Shown piece after piece: positions 1 to 12,569 of a stretch of 64,000 nucleotides of DNA (position 1 is the stretch's first letter; the number at the start of each line of letters is the position of its first letter). Below the pieces are notes generated by a model. That model made no database searches. It saw nothing but the letters and a program-made list of their open reading frames with translations, and had not been told where the DNA came from. Origin of the DNA: Mytilisepta virgata (taxonomy: Eukaryota > Mollusca > Bivalvia > Mytilida > Mytilidae). Location of the stretch: assembly GCA_028015205.1 (NCBI GenBank), contig JAPWFG010000020.1:2914001-2978000 (forward strand). The letters are read 5' to 3'. Made by a program: the position numbers and the translations under genes.

Positions 1-90
1 ACTGCAACTTTTAACATGAAGAACCACAATCAAAGAAATAAAGGTGATGTGAACTTGTATTATTCTACTAAAATATGGTATTAAAGAAGA

Positions 91-340
91 AATCATTTGA
101 TTTTTAGGGGAGCAAGGAAATGCTCTTGGATCATGGAAATTTCTTTCATGGCATTACTGATTTTGTATTCTTTTTTTCTTGCAATTTCATTTCTTCAAAA
201 TGTGCTACCATCTGGTTAATTGTGATATACAATCCTATTTTCTTTTTCAACACTCTTGTCAGCCTTTTTTCACCACATTTTGGAGCCTGCAATTTTCAAA
301 TTTCTTTCTAGCACCCCTCCCCTATGAAAATCAAATGGTT
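91..340. mobile_element. MITE-like element with imperfect inverted ends
   Basis: The left end (91-112, atcatttgatttttagggg core) pairs with the right end (317-340, cccctatgaaaatcaaatgg core) with a small gap. No coding capacity. Target duplication is not clear. Confidence 0.45.
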
Positions 341-2965
341 TAATCATAGATGTTGGCACAACATCCATTTTTGAGCTTATCAACTCTGAAACTCAATAGC
401 AGCCTTCACTATTTTATGACATATAGTTTCCAGCAACAGCATTTATTAAATAACACATTTTCCACCATCTTGATTATTGCAGTTCTTTATGCTTATTTGT
501 AGTCATATATAAATTAATAATAAAAAAAAATCTTTTTTTTGTCTAGTGGAGTAACAATACCCATTTAAGACAATACTATATTATACATATACGTATTCCA
601 AATCACTATATTTCATTGGACTCCAAATTTTGTGATTTTTGTGCATGAACTAAAACCAACAATATACATGTATGACAAAATACTGTATCCTCCAAACAAA
701 ACATTTTCACTAAATCAAGAAATTCAATACCCACAAAAAGTAATGAATTGTTTTTGAAGCGAAAGAATCCCAGTGTTTAAAAATAGTTATGTAATCTTTA
801 TACAGAATATTCAACTGAATTAAAACAGCTAATTCTTCAATCATATTGCCACTAATCAATACAGCCTCCATGTAAGGTAAATAGTTTCCATAAAAGTTAA
901 ATTTATGAGTCATATTCAAGATTTTTTAAAAAGTTGACTACACAGACAAATTGTTTTAAAATTCTACTCATGCTTAGATGTTCTTTTCCTGATACAGACA
1001 AAACAAAAAATAAAAAATATGTGTTTAGGGAGAAACTCACACAGTAAAGAAGTATCAGATAAAAAAAATGTAGCAATATCTGAAGAAGTTAAATATCTTC
1101 TACCACAAAATTATATTAACATCCAGAAATAAGCTCATCTGTGAAAGTCGGTGTGTTTTTTTTTTGCTGTAATCAAATTTATCTGGACAGTACAAAAGCC
1201 TTTACTAATGAAAATGAGACCCACTTCTAGCGATCAATCAGCCAATCTTATCCACGGACAAAAGGCCGACAGATCAGAGATGACAGCTGTAAAACTTATC
1301 TTATTTGATAAATTACAATCTCAAAATTTACTGATTACCACATTTGGAATGATACCAATGCCTGAACAAAATGTACCCTCAAATCATTTCAATTAAGTAA
1401 GGAAGTCTACTTTCTCTAAAATTTATGATTTTCAACATCATTTGGCTGTCGATATAGTGCATTAACTAGACAGCCGAAGAAGCATGTCTTAATCAGTTGG
1501 AAACTATATACCTTGTGAAACCTTTTTATTACATCACCAAATAAAATTCAAAAACATGTATTAAAGATCCACCATTAACAAATTGTGTAAAAGATTTCCA
1601 ATTGGCCCATTAGAATACATGTAAAGCAATTTTAAAATGGATACTGAAAGGTCAACAGTGACATACTGGTCAATTTACTCCATCCAATGGACAGACCTTC
1701 ATAGCATGGAATCAATAGAGAGTCGGGATAGTCTAAATTGGTACTGAGATAAAACATCATTCAGAGTGGAGACATGTTTTGTTGATTCATAACATGAATA
1801 ATACACCTACACATATTCTTTTAATGATTTAATTTAATATTGATGTATGCACACAACTAGCAAATTTTTGGGTTTTATCTTTATGGAGTCAAAGTTTTGG
1901 TCATAAAAGAAAACAGGGGAAAAAATCAAAACAATTTTGTTGCTGGACCTTTCTAATTGGTATGCATACTTTTAAGCATATTCTTCTTTCTGGGTGAACC
2001 AGACAAAAAAAAAGAAAAAGAAAATGTATAACAAACTGATAGACAGACGTAAATAAGAAAATACACTCTTTTTTAATTATCTAAAAGTATGCAAACATTG
2101 TTATGCATTGTATTTGAGTTTTTCCAAGTGATAAAAGGGAAGTAACTGGATTTGATCAGACTTGTTACATTGTGTATCTTTTAAACTCTTATAATCTCTT
2201 ATAAAGGGTATGTTTTCCCTTCTATGTATATCATCTTTTAAACATCTTATACTCATTGTAAACAGAAGAAGAACATTATATGAATATTTTAAATCCTTTA
2301 GTGAATGATAAATGATATTTATTTTAATTTTTAAATATTCATTTGATATATATCTCCTGTGAAATTAAAAAATGCATAATGAACATTTAATTATCTCCTT
2401 TTAATGTTTATTGTATCATTAAACTACTGAAACAGTATACAAATCAACCTGAAGATCTGTAGTGAAACAGTCAGTAGTAAAATAGAGAAAATTTGAATTG
2501 GATTCTCTCATTTTTCTGTTTTATCCACTGATTTTAATGTATATACACATATAAACTACAGCTGTATATCTAAATCCTGCATTTAATTTTACTGCACATG
2601 TTCAATAGTTTATTTATGGTGTTTTTATTGTCTGCATTTACAACTGCTAAAAGATTTAAAGTATAGTATGTTTGGGATAAATTATTTGCAGGATTTATAT
2701 TTTCAGATGTACTTTCAAGTACATGCTAAAGCATAAAGGTCAGCAAATATTTCAACTAAACTTGAATCAAACCTTGAAATTAAAAGAATTGCTTAAATCA
2801 TTTTAGTACCATAAACATTTAGATTCTTATCTCTTGACTGAAAACATTATCATGTCAAAATATCAATAAAGTGAACACAAATCTCAAAGAACTATTAAGA
2901 AACAACCAATTAAAATACAAATTACTGGCTTGGGACACTGCAATTTATTGTTAAATTGAACTTTA
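341..2965. other. AT-rich sequence, no gene seen
   Basis: Only short open frames occur. A somewhat GC-richer patch at 1190-1310 shows no recognised protein in any frame. This could be intron or 3' UTR of the candidate minus-strand gene, but nothing in it proves that. Confidence 0.5.
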
Positions 2966-3137
2966 CAGTCAAATCTCGATTTCTCGAACCAGAATGGCTC
3001 AGTTACCACCAATTTCTCAAACCACTTTCTTAGTCCCACAAGTGAATATGCCATTTTGTTTACCAGCAATGAGTGTATTTCTTGAACAAATTTGGAAAGT
3101 CCCTTAGAGTTTGAGCTATCAATGCAAGGTTCTACTG
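2966..3137. mobile_element. Short TA-flanked MITE (CAGTNGAACC-type ends)
   Basis: The ends are CAGTCAAATCTCG and the reverse complement of CAGTAGAACCTTG, with TA on both sides (2964-2965, 3138-3139). The end consensus resembles pogo/Tigger-type elements and the MITEs at 26001 and 34485. 172 bp, non-coding. Confidence 0.55.
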
Positions 3138-3418
3138 TACTTGAACAAAGTTCATAAATCATGAAAAGTATTGTCTATATTCTAAAATTTATGATTTTTG
3201 GGCCTAACAAATATATTAAAAAAACCTTTAAAACTTGTTAATTACCACAATAAACAAATCTGCCTATTCACCTTCATGAGATTACTATTTGTCTAGGATG
3301 TTTTTTCATGACATAATGATAACTTAAAGAACCTGTACTTTACATAGATTTATACATGAAAGTTCATGCAGGTAAGCTCTCAAATAAAATAACTGCCCCA
3401 ATTTTAAATTGAATATTT

Positions 3419-3577
3419 CTTACCCCTTGATTTCTGTTTACAGCTACTGGGCCTTACAAATGAATTACAACAACGATGATCACCCAAAAAAAGTTGTTTA
3501 TTATTTGATGTAACTGAAAGACAGAGTCAAGTACAAGTAAAACTCACATTGAACAGTAACAGAAATCAGGGGAGGTA
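3419..3577. repeat. Foldback repeat, about 160 bp
   Basis: 3421-3441 (ccccttgatttctgtttac core) is an imperfect inverted match to 3556-3577 (gtaacagaaatcagggg core). It mimics splice signals on both strands, which produces a false exon on the minus strand. Confidence 0.45.
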
Positions 3578-4025
3578 ATCAAGTGGTCAAATAGAGGAGA
3601 TGCATCCATGACATATTACACAAGGAAAACAAGCCAAATTCTTAACATGCTAAGATTAGAAAAGGCTGCATGTTAATGTTAACATGCTCTCTTTAAAGTG
3701 TAATTTTAAGTAATAGACCATTTTGCAGTTTAACCGTGTTTTACTTTAAAGCACATCAGTTAAATGTTATGGCAGTTTTTTTATTATTCTATTCTAGTCA
3801 CATAACTATGGACAGACACTTAAAAATTCTGCTTCAACTTATTATTTCACAAAATAAACATACCAAAAATTAGTAATATTCTTCAGACTCAGTTGTTTAC
3901 TTTAAATAAAAGTAACAAAGTTCAAACTTTAACTTTAAGGAGCATGCCTTTTTACTACTATATATGACTTACGTTAATACTGAATGACAAATTCCAAGCC
4001 ATAAAGTTATACTTTATGAGCTTAC

Positions 4026-4114
4026 ACCGTAGCTACAGTGAATGCACTGTTAATTAATTGCCCAATCAAAAATAAATTGCCGGTGATGTGTATTTGATGT
4101 GATTCTTCACTCAT
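4026..4114 (-). CDS. Candidate first coding exon of an unidentified minus-strand gene
   Basis: On the minus strand an ATG (RC of 4112-4114) directly follows an ETS-like ACTTCCGG (plus strand CCGGAAGT at 4116-4123). It opens MSEESHQIHITGNLFLIGQL and further residues, 29 codons plus 2 nt, and then a good donor (ACGGT/gtaagc). The peptide looks like real protein, but I do not recognise it and found no convincing second exon at lower coordinates. Its position about 0.7 kb from the SAP130 first exon would make a head-to-head pair. Confidence 0.3.
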
Positions 4115-4115
4115 A

Positions 4116-4123
4116 CCGGAAGT
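4116..4123 (+). promoter_or_regulatory. ETS-like site CCGGAAGT
   Basis: This is a consensus-like ETS/GABP core, frequent in housekeeping promoters, two bases upstream of the candidate minus-strand ATG. Motif match only. Confidence 0.3.
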
Positions 4124-4531
4124 ACCAGGTGGTTGATGGATTGTGGGTTTACCAGTAAATTAGGGAAAGTCTCAAAGTTCGCATACCAGTTATTTTCCAC
4201 GATTTTTAAAAAAAAATATCTGATCCTTGTTCTTTTTTATTTTGTTTTATTTTGTCAATAAAGATTTCACGACTTTCATTCATGGTGGATTGGGGATAAT
4301 ACGTTTCATCTAATTTTTAGCCTTTTCTTATTGTTTACGAAAATACAAACTATTAACTATTAACCCATACGTTAATATACCGAAATTTATGTGAACTTTG
4401 ACTGACATGTTATCAAATTAGAATTTCTAATTATATTTATTGATATTTTAATTCTCCATTTTTAATCTTGTATATTTAAAATTTTCATCATATTTGTATA
4501 TAACTATGGACGATTTATGTCTGAAATAAAT

Positions 4532-4561
4532 GATTATTATTATTATTATTATTATTATTAT
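4532..4561. repeat. (ATT)n microsatellite
   Basis: About nine uninterrupted ATT units just upstream of the promoter-like region. Confidence 0.9.
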
Positions 4562-4740
4562 ACTCATAAGTCATTCCACAGAGGCCCTCAAAAATAGAAT
4601 CAACTGGAGATATTTGGAATCTATTAAATTAGACGTTTCGCTGATATAAGCGCTAATAAAAAGTGACTGACTTGCTTCTCATATGTAAGAACAGTTTAAA
4701 CAAAAAGAAAAAGGAAAGATTAATGTCAAGGTGAAGTAAT

Positions 4741-4845
4741 TGAACGCCATCTAGTGTTCATTTGTTTACCGTTTCAAGGGTAACAGCCCCTTGTCATTGT
4801 ATTACGTCCCCGACTGATTGTCTGACGTCGTAGCCATTATGACGT
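4741..4845 (+). promoter_or_regulatory. Candidate SAP130 promoter (CRE-like and CTCF-like motifs, no TATA)
   Basis: This stretch is clearly less AT-rich than its surroundings. It holds CGCCATCTAGTG (4745-4756), which resembles the CTCF core. It also holds TGACGTC at 4823-4829 and TGACGTTG from 4840, which resemble CRE/ATF sites. It sits just upstream of a good splice donor at 5029. No TATA box is evident. Promoter activity is inferred. Confidence 0.4.
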
Positions 4846-5028
4846 TGACTCCGGAGGAGCAGTGGAGTCGCCCTAAGGTGTTCAGACGTACAGTTATTAC
4901 GCAACGCAAAACGTTTTCGAAACGTTTCAAAACGCATTGTGCATTCACACCTTCATTATCAAACCCATTCGAAAGCATTGTTTTGTCGTGTAAACGCTTA
5001 TTTAGACTATTTCGTTTCAGAATCATAG
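4840..5028 (+). other. SAP130: Candidate non-coding first exon of SAP130
   Basis: GC-richer sequence ends in a consensus donor (CATAG/gtacgt at 5029). An ATG at 4839 opens a frame running to the donor, but joined to the acceptor at 19221 it meets a stop within five codons. If this exon is used that way, the ATG would be an upstream ORF and SAP130 would still start at 19227. The exon start is not defined. Intermediate exons may exist. Confidence 0.4.
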
Positions 5029-6178
5029 GTACGTGTTGTTATTTGTTCAGTAACTATTATGCAAGTAATTTGTTTAGTTTATATTTTAGGTGTTTATGTA
5101 CAGTGTACTACCTACACGGTATTACCAAGCCGTAAGTCACCTTTTTTGACACTTAGATCTCCAGTTCACTGTTATAAATTTACTAAACATCTCAATTTCT
5201 GTGAACTAAGTAAATAACGCGAATTCATATATGACGTCAACCTGCGCATATAACATTATTTTTACTTTGATGGAGAAATAAAAAATATCAAGCAAGTGAA
5301 GACTGTCCTCATTATCCTTTTAAAAAAATATTGTTACTTATATATTTTATTAAACGTGTTTGCAATTTCACCGTTCCCTAGAATTTGCCTGGTATTGGAA
5401 TTTATTCGTACCGCTTCGGCATTTGAATACTGCAAATTAAACTGAATCGATTGAAATTGTGACCAATATTAGCTTAATTTTATGATCTCATGACATGATG
5501 AATTGGGAATGTGTTGTTTTTTATTTTGGTTACAAAAAATTGATTGTAAGTTCTTTGTATTTTTTAAGGGTAAGTATAGGTGCGAGCGAGCAAAATTTTT
5601 TTTTCTACCGGGATGAGTTCTTTTTTTCAGGCGAATCTAAAACTTAAGTGTGACACAACTTTTTTATTTTTAATTTGAATTAGGGGCGAATTTTGAGCTC
5701 TTATTTTTAAATGAACCGGCAAAAAATTGCAGTAGCGAAATCCAACGACCTAAAAATCAGTTTGGTTTGGCCTAATTTGTAAGGGATTTAACGGCGAATA
5801 TATCAGCCAAAATAAGGCATTATCAGCTGCCACTGTGTGAAAAATGTTTCCGTCGTCATTTATCCTTGCGGATCTTTACACTTCTGCTTATCTCTCGCAT
5901 GCAAGAATTTTTTTGTTAGAAATTTTTATTTTATGATAACGACAATACCCTCTAAATTTAACGCACTTTGAAATAAAAAATGTTGTTTTCAAATTACGTG
6001 GAGTTGCAATTGGCCCACTTGACGCACTGTGATTTATTTTAATATTTTACGGAACCATAAGGATACAGTTGCAATACAAATCATCTATCGACAATATGAA
6101 AATCAAACATTGTCATTCAACAAATAATAAATATAAAATCTGCAACTCCTTAAAGAAAGCAAAAAAAATAAAATAAAA

Positions 6179-6227
<49 letters not shown>

Positions 6228-7586
6228 AAGTTAATAAAAACATTAAAATTAAAAAATATACATCAGATGAAAGAAAAAGGTTTGCTGTTTGTCCTATAAT
6301 TATTATCTGCAATACATAAACGTTATCAAACACTGGACGTCATTTCGTTGCTTGAAAAAATTACCAAAATTAGTAGCTTGATATTATCTTCAGCAGCAGA
6401 TACAACGAAATCAAGCATGGGGACCCCCAAATATTTTTATATCACCAGAAAGCTCGTTGATGAGGCAATATAATATTAGTTTTTCAAGAAACAAGGATTA
6501 ACATGGTTTTTATATACTTTTAGAGCAAAATTGTCGAAAAATTGACGTTTTCCTATATATCCTATGTTAAAAGTTAATTTCAGAACGCATTTTCAAAGGG
6601 TTATAGCAAACAAATAAGCATGGGTACCCCCCCTTTTTATTTCACATTCCAATGTATTTCGATTAGCTTTACATACTGACAAAAAATTAGAAAACTGTAG
6701 GATACTTTCAATTACTTCGCATTGACCTTAAATGAAAAAGGGAATGACAGTTTTCAATTTAAATCCTATAATTCCCATTTGCACCAACACCAATCTACAA
6801 ATAAAAAATAAAAACAGTAATGACCCAGATATGTTTAGTTACCAATGAATTTCAAAATAGACATCTTTTAATATTTTTTTTGTTTGATTTAAAAAGCAAG
6901 GAACGAGTCCAATACAAGTCAGCTGAACATGACATGGGAAATGTGAATAAAAATGAATCAATATGTAACTTGAGCCATCATAAGACATGTAAGAAGAATG
7001 TGTGAAAAAAATACACACTTGCAACCGTTAAAATACGTGCCTCCTGTTCCCCGGTAAATGCAACAGTGTTCCTTTCACATATGATTATCTCTCTCATGCA
7101 TAACGATTTATACTGTTGAATATTCACAATATTCTACATTATTTTAAAAAATCAGGGAATTTGTTTATTCAATTCTAATTAATTACATATACCATTATAT
7201 ATAGCTGCAAAATTCACCATAAATTGATTTTCAATCTCTTTCAAAGCCAATATTTGGTTGGAAGAGTTTTAAATCATGTTTGTATGTGTTTAAATGTAGT
7301 AATATACACACTCCAACTTTTCGTGGAATCTCGTTCTTAAATTTCGTGAATATTTACATTACTCAACATATATTAAAAATTTAACCCCAAAAACTTGCCA
7401 TAAATTAAGAGACAAGGTGGCCTGCTCCTACCCTAAGGCTACGTTTGTCTGTTTTGTAACCTCGTTTCTTGAGTTTGAAATTTCATATACAACCGAGTTT
7501 AGCGATTTTCATTACAAACTAGAGGTACTGTGATCAAAGCTCACAAAATGATATCCCCGTCGCCTGCAACGTCCAAATGATTTTGA
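5029..7586 (+). other. First part of SAP130 intron 1 (if exon 1 is at 5 kb)
   Basis: AT-rich sequence without a supported gene. It holds the AAAT microsatellite at about 6.2 kb and short homopolymers. No transposon ends were recognised. Confidence 0.4.
6165..6229. repeat. (AAAT)n microsatellite
   Basis: The TAAA/AAAT tetranucleotide is repeated about 15 times, with slightly irregular edges. Confidence 0.9.
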
Positions 7587-7681
7587 CAGATAAACAAAAT
7601 AGGAGATGCACAATGACATTATATGGTTAAGAATCCGAGAATGTTTCATTAAATTATGATAAGTGGTTACAAAATGCGTAC
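7587..7681. repeat. Dispersed repeat R1, copy 1
   Basis: The stretch carries landmarks such as gatgcacaatgacattatat, then aagaatccgagaatgtttca and ttaaattatgataagtgg. The same succession recurs at 7843-7945 and 10757-10850 in the same orientation. Family unidentified. Confidence 0.6.
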
Positions 7682-7842
7682 CCCTCCGCCCTTCCAAAAG
7701 TTTTATTAAACAATAATAAGTGGTTTAGGCGGAGTTGCGGATACAAAATATAGTTACCCCCATAACCCCCACACAAAGCACTGGCAAAGTTCATGTTTTG
7801 GAAAAAGAAGCCCCCAAAATAAATTTGACAAAAAAAAAAAAA

Positions 7843-7945
7843 AACAGAATAGGAGGTGCACAATTGCATTGTATAGTTAAGACTCTGAGAAAGTTTCATC
7901 AAATCACAATATGTGGTTTAGGAGGAGTTGCGGATACAAAATAGA
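7843..7945. repeat. Dispersed repeat R1, copy 2
   Basis: The order of landmarks matches copy 1 (aggtgcacaattgcattgta, then ctctgagaaagtttcatc). It ends in ggagttgcggatacaaaata, which also occurs at 7731-7751, so copies 1 and 2 look like a local tandem pair. A poly-C run follows. Confidence 0.6.
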
Positions 7946-8678
7946 TACCCCCCCCCCCATATCTATAATACTAAATTTACGAATTAGCCGAATAGGCGGC
8001 AAAATGCGTGGTTTAAAATAAACGATGTATGGTTCAGACTATAAAGGTTATTATCGGATTTGACAATCTGCATTTATAAATTTAAACTGCAGATTTGTTT
8101 ATGTGCAAATGGAATTTTTATGCACTTTTCCGATATGAATTCTCCCAACATATCCTTTAGAAGATTCTCGAATGCACCGTTTTAACACCTTGATTTAAAT
8201 AGATAAGTATGCACATATTTTAAATGTCTTTCTGTTTGAAATTACGGAAAAAAGAATAAAACAAATTAAAAACATTCTCCTTCGAGTGGGATGTTTCCGC
8301 TTCATGGATTGTTTTTCTACAATAACAAATTTCTCCTAACTGTAAAGGTTATGAACTTTGAAGATTATGAAGAAGTAAGGTAAAGTTCAGAGTAATTCCT
8401 AACTGTTTTTTGGATTGCTCGGATGTTTACCTTGCACAAAGTGATAAAACCAACCATTAACTATTTTCACATTATTTGTCATTTGACCTGTCTAAATATA
8501 TCTCTACCATACAATTCTTTGTAAGCCCTAGATAAAAATATTTTTAACAAGTGGTCATCTTTATCATTAACGGCGAAATTTATCTCTTACATCTTTGATA
8601 AATATAAACGTGGACAGCACACGCAGCCACATACTAAAAATGCTTTTATCGTCTGATTATTGGATATATTTGTGAATT

Positions 8679-10048
8679 AGGGAACAGTCATTATTTACCA
8701 GCTGGGGGGGTTGGGGAATTTTTCACCAAAACCATGATGATAAAATTAACCCCCCCAGATGGGAAAAATCCAAGAAATCAACCCCCCAGAAGAATCAATT
8801 TGAAAATTTTGACCACCCCCCCCCCCCCCCCATTCCTTAGCTTCCTAGTATCAGAGGAAAACAACTATAAAAATGACATTTATTGTACACTAATAACATT
8901 TGTACATGTAATACAATATTAAAACAAAACACGCATTGTTAGACAACATGGACAATTTCAAAACCTTTTTCAAAATAACAATCCAAAGATACTAATATTA
9001 GATATAGTAAATTTATACTATGCTGTATACGACGTATTTCAAGGACTTACATCTCATCAGCAGCATTAAAACCGAAACATTTGGAAGACCAAAAACCAAA
9101 CTTATTTTAAAACAAGAAGTACTCATAACCAAAAATACCGAAATAAGAAGCCTCATTTCAACTAAGGAGATCTACCATGTGCAATACAAGGAATGAACCC
9201 TTAGTAATGCTATTATTTTTAAATTTTGCTAAATACTGGTAATTTCTATAACACAAACTAACCTTTGATCAGTCCTCACCACTCTCAACTACTCCATCAT
9301 TCTCTCCATGACTGCTTTCACTCTCCATTTGCTCCTCACTTTCATGACCACTCATTTCCTCCATACTGGCTCCCTGATTGGCAGTACTTAACCAACTTTC
9401 ATGCTGTCTTTCATACAATTCCAAATATCTTTCTTCCACATGATCATCCAAGTTTTCCAAAATCAAACATTTTGCCGTATGATTAAAAAAATTATTCTCA
9501 AATAAAATAAACATAGCTTTTGGAAATTTTACTTAATTCAACATCAATATTGTTTGTACCAAAGAAATACTTTTCTTTGCAAAGGTCATACAATCCATTT
9601 ATATGAGGAGAAGACAAAAGTTCTTGATTTTCAATTGAAGGACACAGCTGTTTGTTCAAATTGTTGCACTTTGAAACGAGAATTTTCAGTTTCCTTTTTA
9701 CAGCCTTTCTACGGTTAAGGCTCTTCTTTTGTCTCTCATTCCAACTTCAGTCCTGCCAACTCGACCCTTAGCTCCGAAAAATTGCTTGTATTTATATAGC
9801 AATCTCACATTGATGCAAAAATTCCTTCACTTTTTCCTTCCGTTCAGATAAAGGAAGCAAGCATGTCGCTTTCATCAGCTTTTAAATCCCCATGTAAATT
9901 GTTAATGATTGATAATTCTGATTCAATTTTTCGACCCACCAAGTGTGCCCTAAAAAAAAATTTAAGCCCCCCAGTATAAGTCCAAAAAAAATTTGAACCC
10001 CCCCTAAAATTCCCCCCCCCCCCAGCTGGTAAATAATGACTGTTCCCT
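8679..10048. mobile_element. 1.37-kb DNA-transposon-like element with perfect 32-bp inverted ends
   Basis: 8679-8710 begins agggaacagtcattatttac and runs into cagctggggggg. 10017-10048 is its exact reverse complement. The inner edges are further G- or C-runs. The nearest flanks are TT and TTAA-like but no clean target duplication is seen. On the minus strand, short reading frames between 9269 and 9780 look like one decayed coding region, so it may be a degraded or gene-capturing non-autonomous element. Superfamily unknown. Confidence 0.75.
9269..9780 (-). pseudogene. Decayed coding region inside the 8.7-10.0 kb element
   Basis: Minus-strand fragments in neighbouring frames read GAKGRVGRTEVGMRDKRRAL, then KLKILVSKCNNLNKQLCPS and HINGLYDLCKEKYFFGTNN, then a Glu/Ser-rich tail (HESEEQMESESSHGENDG) ending near 9269. 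Stops and frameshifts break it. It could be the end of an old transposase or a captured gene. I do not recognise the family. Confidence 0.3.
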
Positions 10049-10756
10049 TAAGCCTCACTTGTCCTGCCCATGATGGCAATGGAACAATTGGAACAATTAT
10101 TTTCCAAAAATTTGCTCTACCAAACTCACGGCATCTTTTGAAAAATTCATCCGCCACTAAGGAAATATTTACTTTCATATTTATTCTGAAGGAAAAAGGT
10201 AATGCACTATGAAATGTGTATTAAATGAACTTTTCATCAAGTTCCAGTTCAGAATTAATTTTAACAATAAAAATATTGACAATTTATGTGGTTGTGTTTT
10301 CGTCATAGATTTTGACTTTGATGGAACCTTAAGGTCCATTTTGGTAATTCTACGTGGCATACAGTCTACTTCATCAGTGGATACATCTTCGGTAGTAACT
10401 AACAGCCGCATATGACAATTGGGTCGCGTTGACCTACATTTCACGCTTCATTGACTTTGGTTAAAGTTTGCATTAACATCCATTTCTGGAATAATACATC
10501 ATATATAGACATGAAACTATCAGTTGATTCCACCTACTTGACAAGAAAGTTTATGGGAAGCCAACCACAACATCCATATCGAGTTCCTGTTCCATGAATA
10601 ACATGGCTGCAACAACTTTTTATAGTCAATATGGCCACCATAAAAAAAAAAAAAATAGTTATTTTCCCGCGCCCGCGCGGGTTCAATGTCTAGTAAGATA
10701 TAAGGCAATGACAAACTCCATGTTTCGGTTAAAAAAACAAAAACGGTTTTCACCAA

Positions 10757-10850
10757 ATACAAAATGGGGGGTGCACAATGGCATTATACGATAAAGAATC
10801 TGAGAAAGTTCCATTAAATTATAATAACTGGTGGGGATACAAAAGTGGAA
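10757..10850. repeat. Dispersed repeat R1, copy 3
   Basis: The landmarks are ggtgcacaatggcattata, aagaatctgagaaagttcca and ttaaattataataactgg, then gggatacaaaa. It shares order and orientation with the copies at 7.6-7.9 kb, on the other side of the 8.7-10.0 kb element. Confidence 0.6.
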
Positions 10851-12275
10851 CATACTGTTACCGGTCGGACGGACTCCCACATCACTATATACCTCCGCTT
10901 TACAAAGTGGGATATCATCTAAAAAATATTATACATTACAGTTCATACTCAATGGTGTGTTGAATTTGTTTGAATTCAGTACATAAACAATACATGTTTA
11001 CCGGCATCAACCCCCCTGCAACAGCCATGCCTAAAACTGTAAAATTTGAAAATAGTACATTCGAAAATATAGTTCAAATGCAAAAACGAAATCCTAAAAC
11101 ATTGCTATAACATGTAACAATGACTATAATTTCACTTCCCACAAAACTTTTTGCACCCAAAATACCGTATATATACAATCTATGTTTCTCTGGCTGTTCC
11201 TTCTGAGAAATAAGATAACGAAACGAAAAAAATAATTCATGGTTTATTTGTAACTTAAATCTCGAATTTTCAAGGCACAAAATTTATGATGCAAAAAAAT
11301 TGACGACACTTTCTGCATTGAAAACCTACTGAAATTGTATCTATGGCAAGACTGCCATCTACCTTGGGGACCAATTATTGATCTATTTGTGTGCGGCCAC
11401 ACTGACAAAGCTGCAAAAGTGCTGATTGAATAATTTAGATGAATACAATTACTCCGAATTTACTTTCAACATCAAAATTTCAAGAAAAGATTTTTTTCAT
11501 TGAATGTGTGGCATAGCATTTCTTTCAATGGTACGTTATTTTCAAGGTCCTGCAGAAAGCCCCGCGTACATGCCGTTATCACATAGGACAAAACACAATA
11601 TTTAAGCTCATTTATTTATGTAGTATGCAGGGACAAAATAATGAATTAACTATAAAGCTGTATCTTGCAGTATTCAACTGAAATTATCAAGTATCTAAAT
11701 AGCCAAACTAACGATTTTCCCCTTAAGTTATTCCCACTGATTATTATGCAATATTTCAGAAACTCTTGAATATCTTAAGCTATTATAAATTCAATAACAT
11801 GAATTACAAGTAAAGGTGTGTATAGTCTTTAAGTCTAAAAAAGTTGCGAAAACCAACTTCAAACCGGTTTAAAGAGAGTCTTAAACTTGAGGTGAAGTGA
11901 GATATTTTTCTAAATGTTGAAGACCTGAGTCTGATTTTAAGATGAAGGACAGCAAGAAAATGCTTGCGGGTAATCTTATAGCGGAAAAAAGTACCAAAAT
12001 ATCTGCCTCATATGGAAAAAGAAGGGCGACTTGTAACCTACGGATGTTGTAAATCTTTCCCAACGGCCAGCAGTTCAACTAATTACACATTTCTTGGGGT
12101 GTTTGGTAACAAGCTTTCTCTAATTCTGTGCACATTTATACATGTTCTGACCCGTTTGATAAATTCTGAAATCACCACACGTTGGTTAAATGCGCGTGAA
12201 ATTTCCCGCCAAAAAACGTTCGGAAGTTCTCTCGGAGTTTTACATTGTCATTAGAGAAAAAGATTCTAAAACTCG
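10851..12275. other. Intron sequence without recognised features
   Basis: AT-rich, with only short open frames on both strands. No repeat ends or conserved motif recognised. Confidence 0.4.
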
Positions 12276-12413
12276 CGATGGCGTTGATTATGAAATTTAT
12301 CCATTCTCGATAATTAAATTTTCATTTTTTAAACTGCTCGGACAAGTCTAGTAGTTAAAAGTGGAAAATTTAATAATCTCAAGTTGATAAATTTCATAAT
12401 CAACTGGTCATCG
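12276..12413. mobile_element. Foldback element FB1, copy 1
   Basis: Arms of about 48 nt at each end pair with few mismatches (shared core gttgattatgaaatttatc, then attaaattttc), around a centre of about 40 nt. A second copy with the same arm sequence lies at 60267-60427. Confidence 0.65.
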
Positions 12414-12569
12414 TTGTAAAATAACACCGACGCACATTAGTAATAATTTCTCCGCTAAAATTGTAAAAATTATTAAAATCTAAAACATGTGAAGACAAAT
12501 GCAATAATTGTTTAATAATTAGATTTTATCCTTACTATCGACAAATTGTATATTTGTTTTAATCTTTAT

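Noticed and set aside
1151..1396. 81-codon plus-strand frame in a slightly GC-richer patch
   Set aside because: No recognised similarity and no convincing start or splice context. Left as unexplained sequence.
3424..3513. Apparent minus-strand exon with good splice signals
   Set aside because: It lies inside a foldback repeat whose arms create the signals, and its frame does not join to the candidate first exon at 4026-4114.
4839..5028. Reading the exon-1 ATG as the SAP130 start
   Set aside because: Joined to the acceptor at 19221 it reaches a stop within five codons, so it is at best an upstream ORF.
6103..6333. 76-codon minus-strand frame rich in YLFI
   Set aside because: It is a translation of the AAAT microsatellite.
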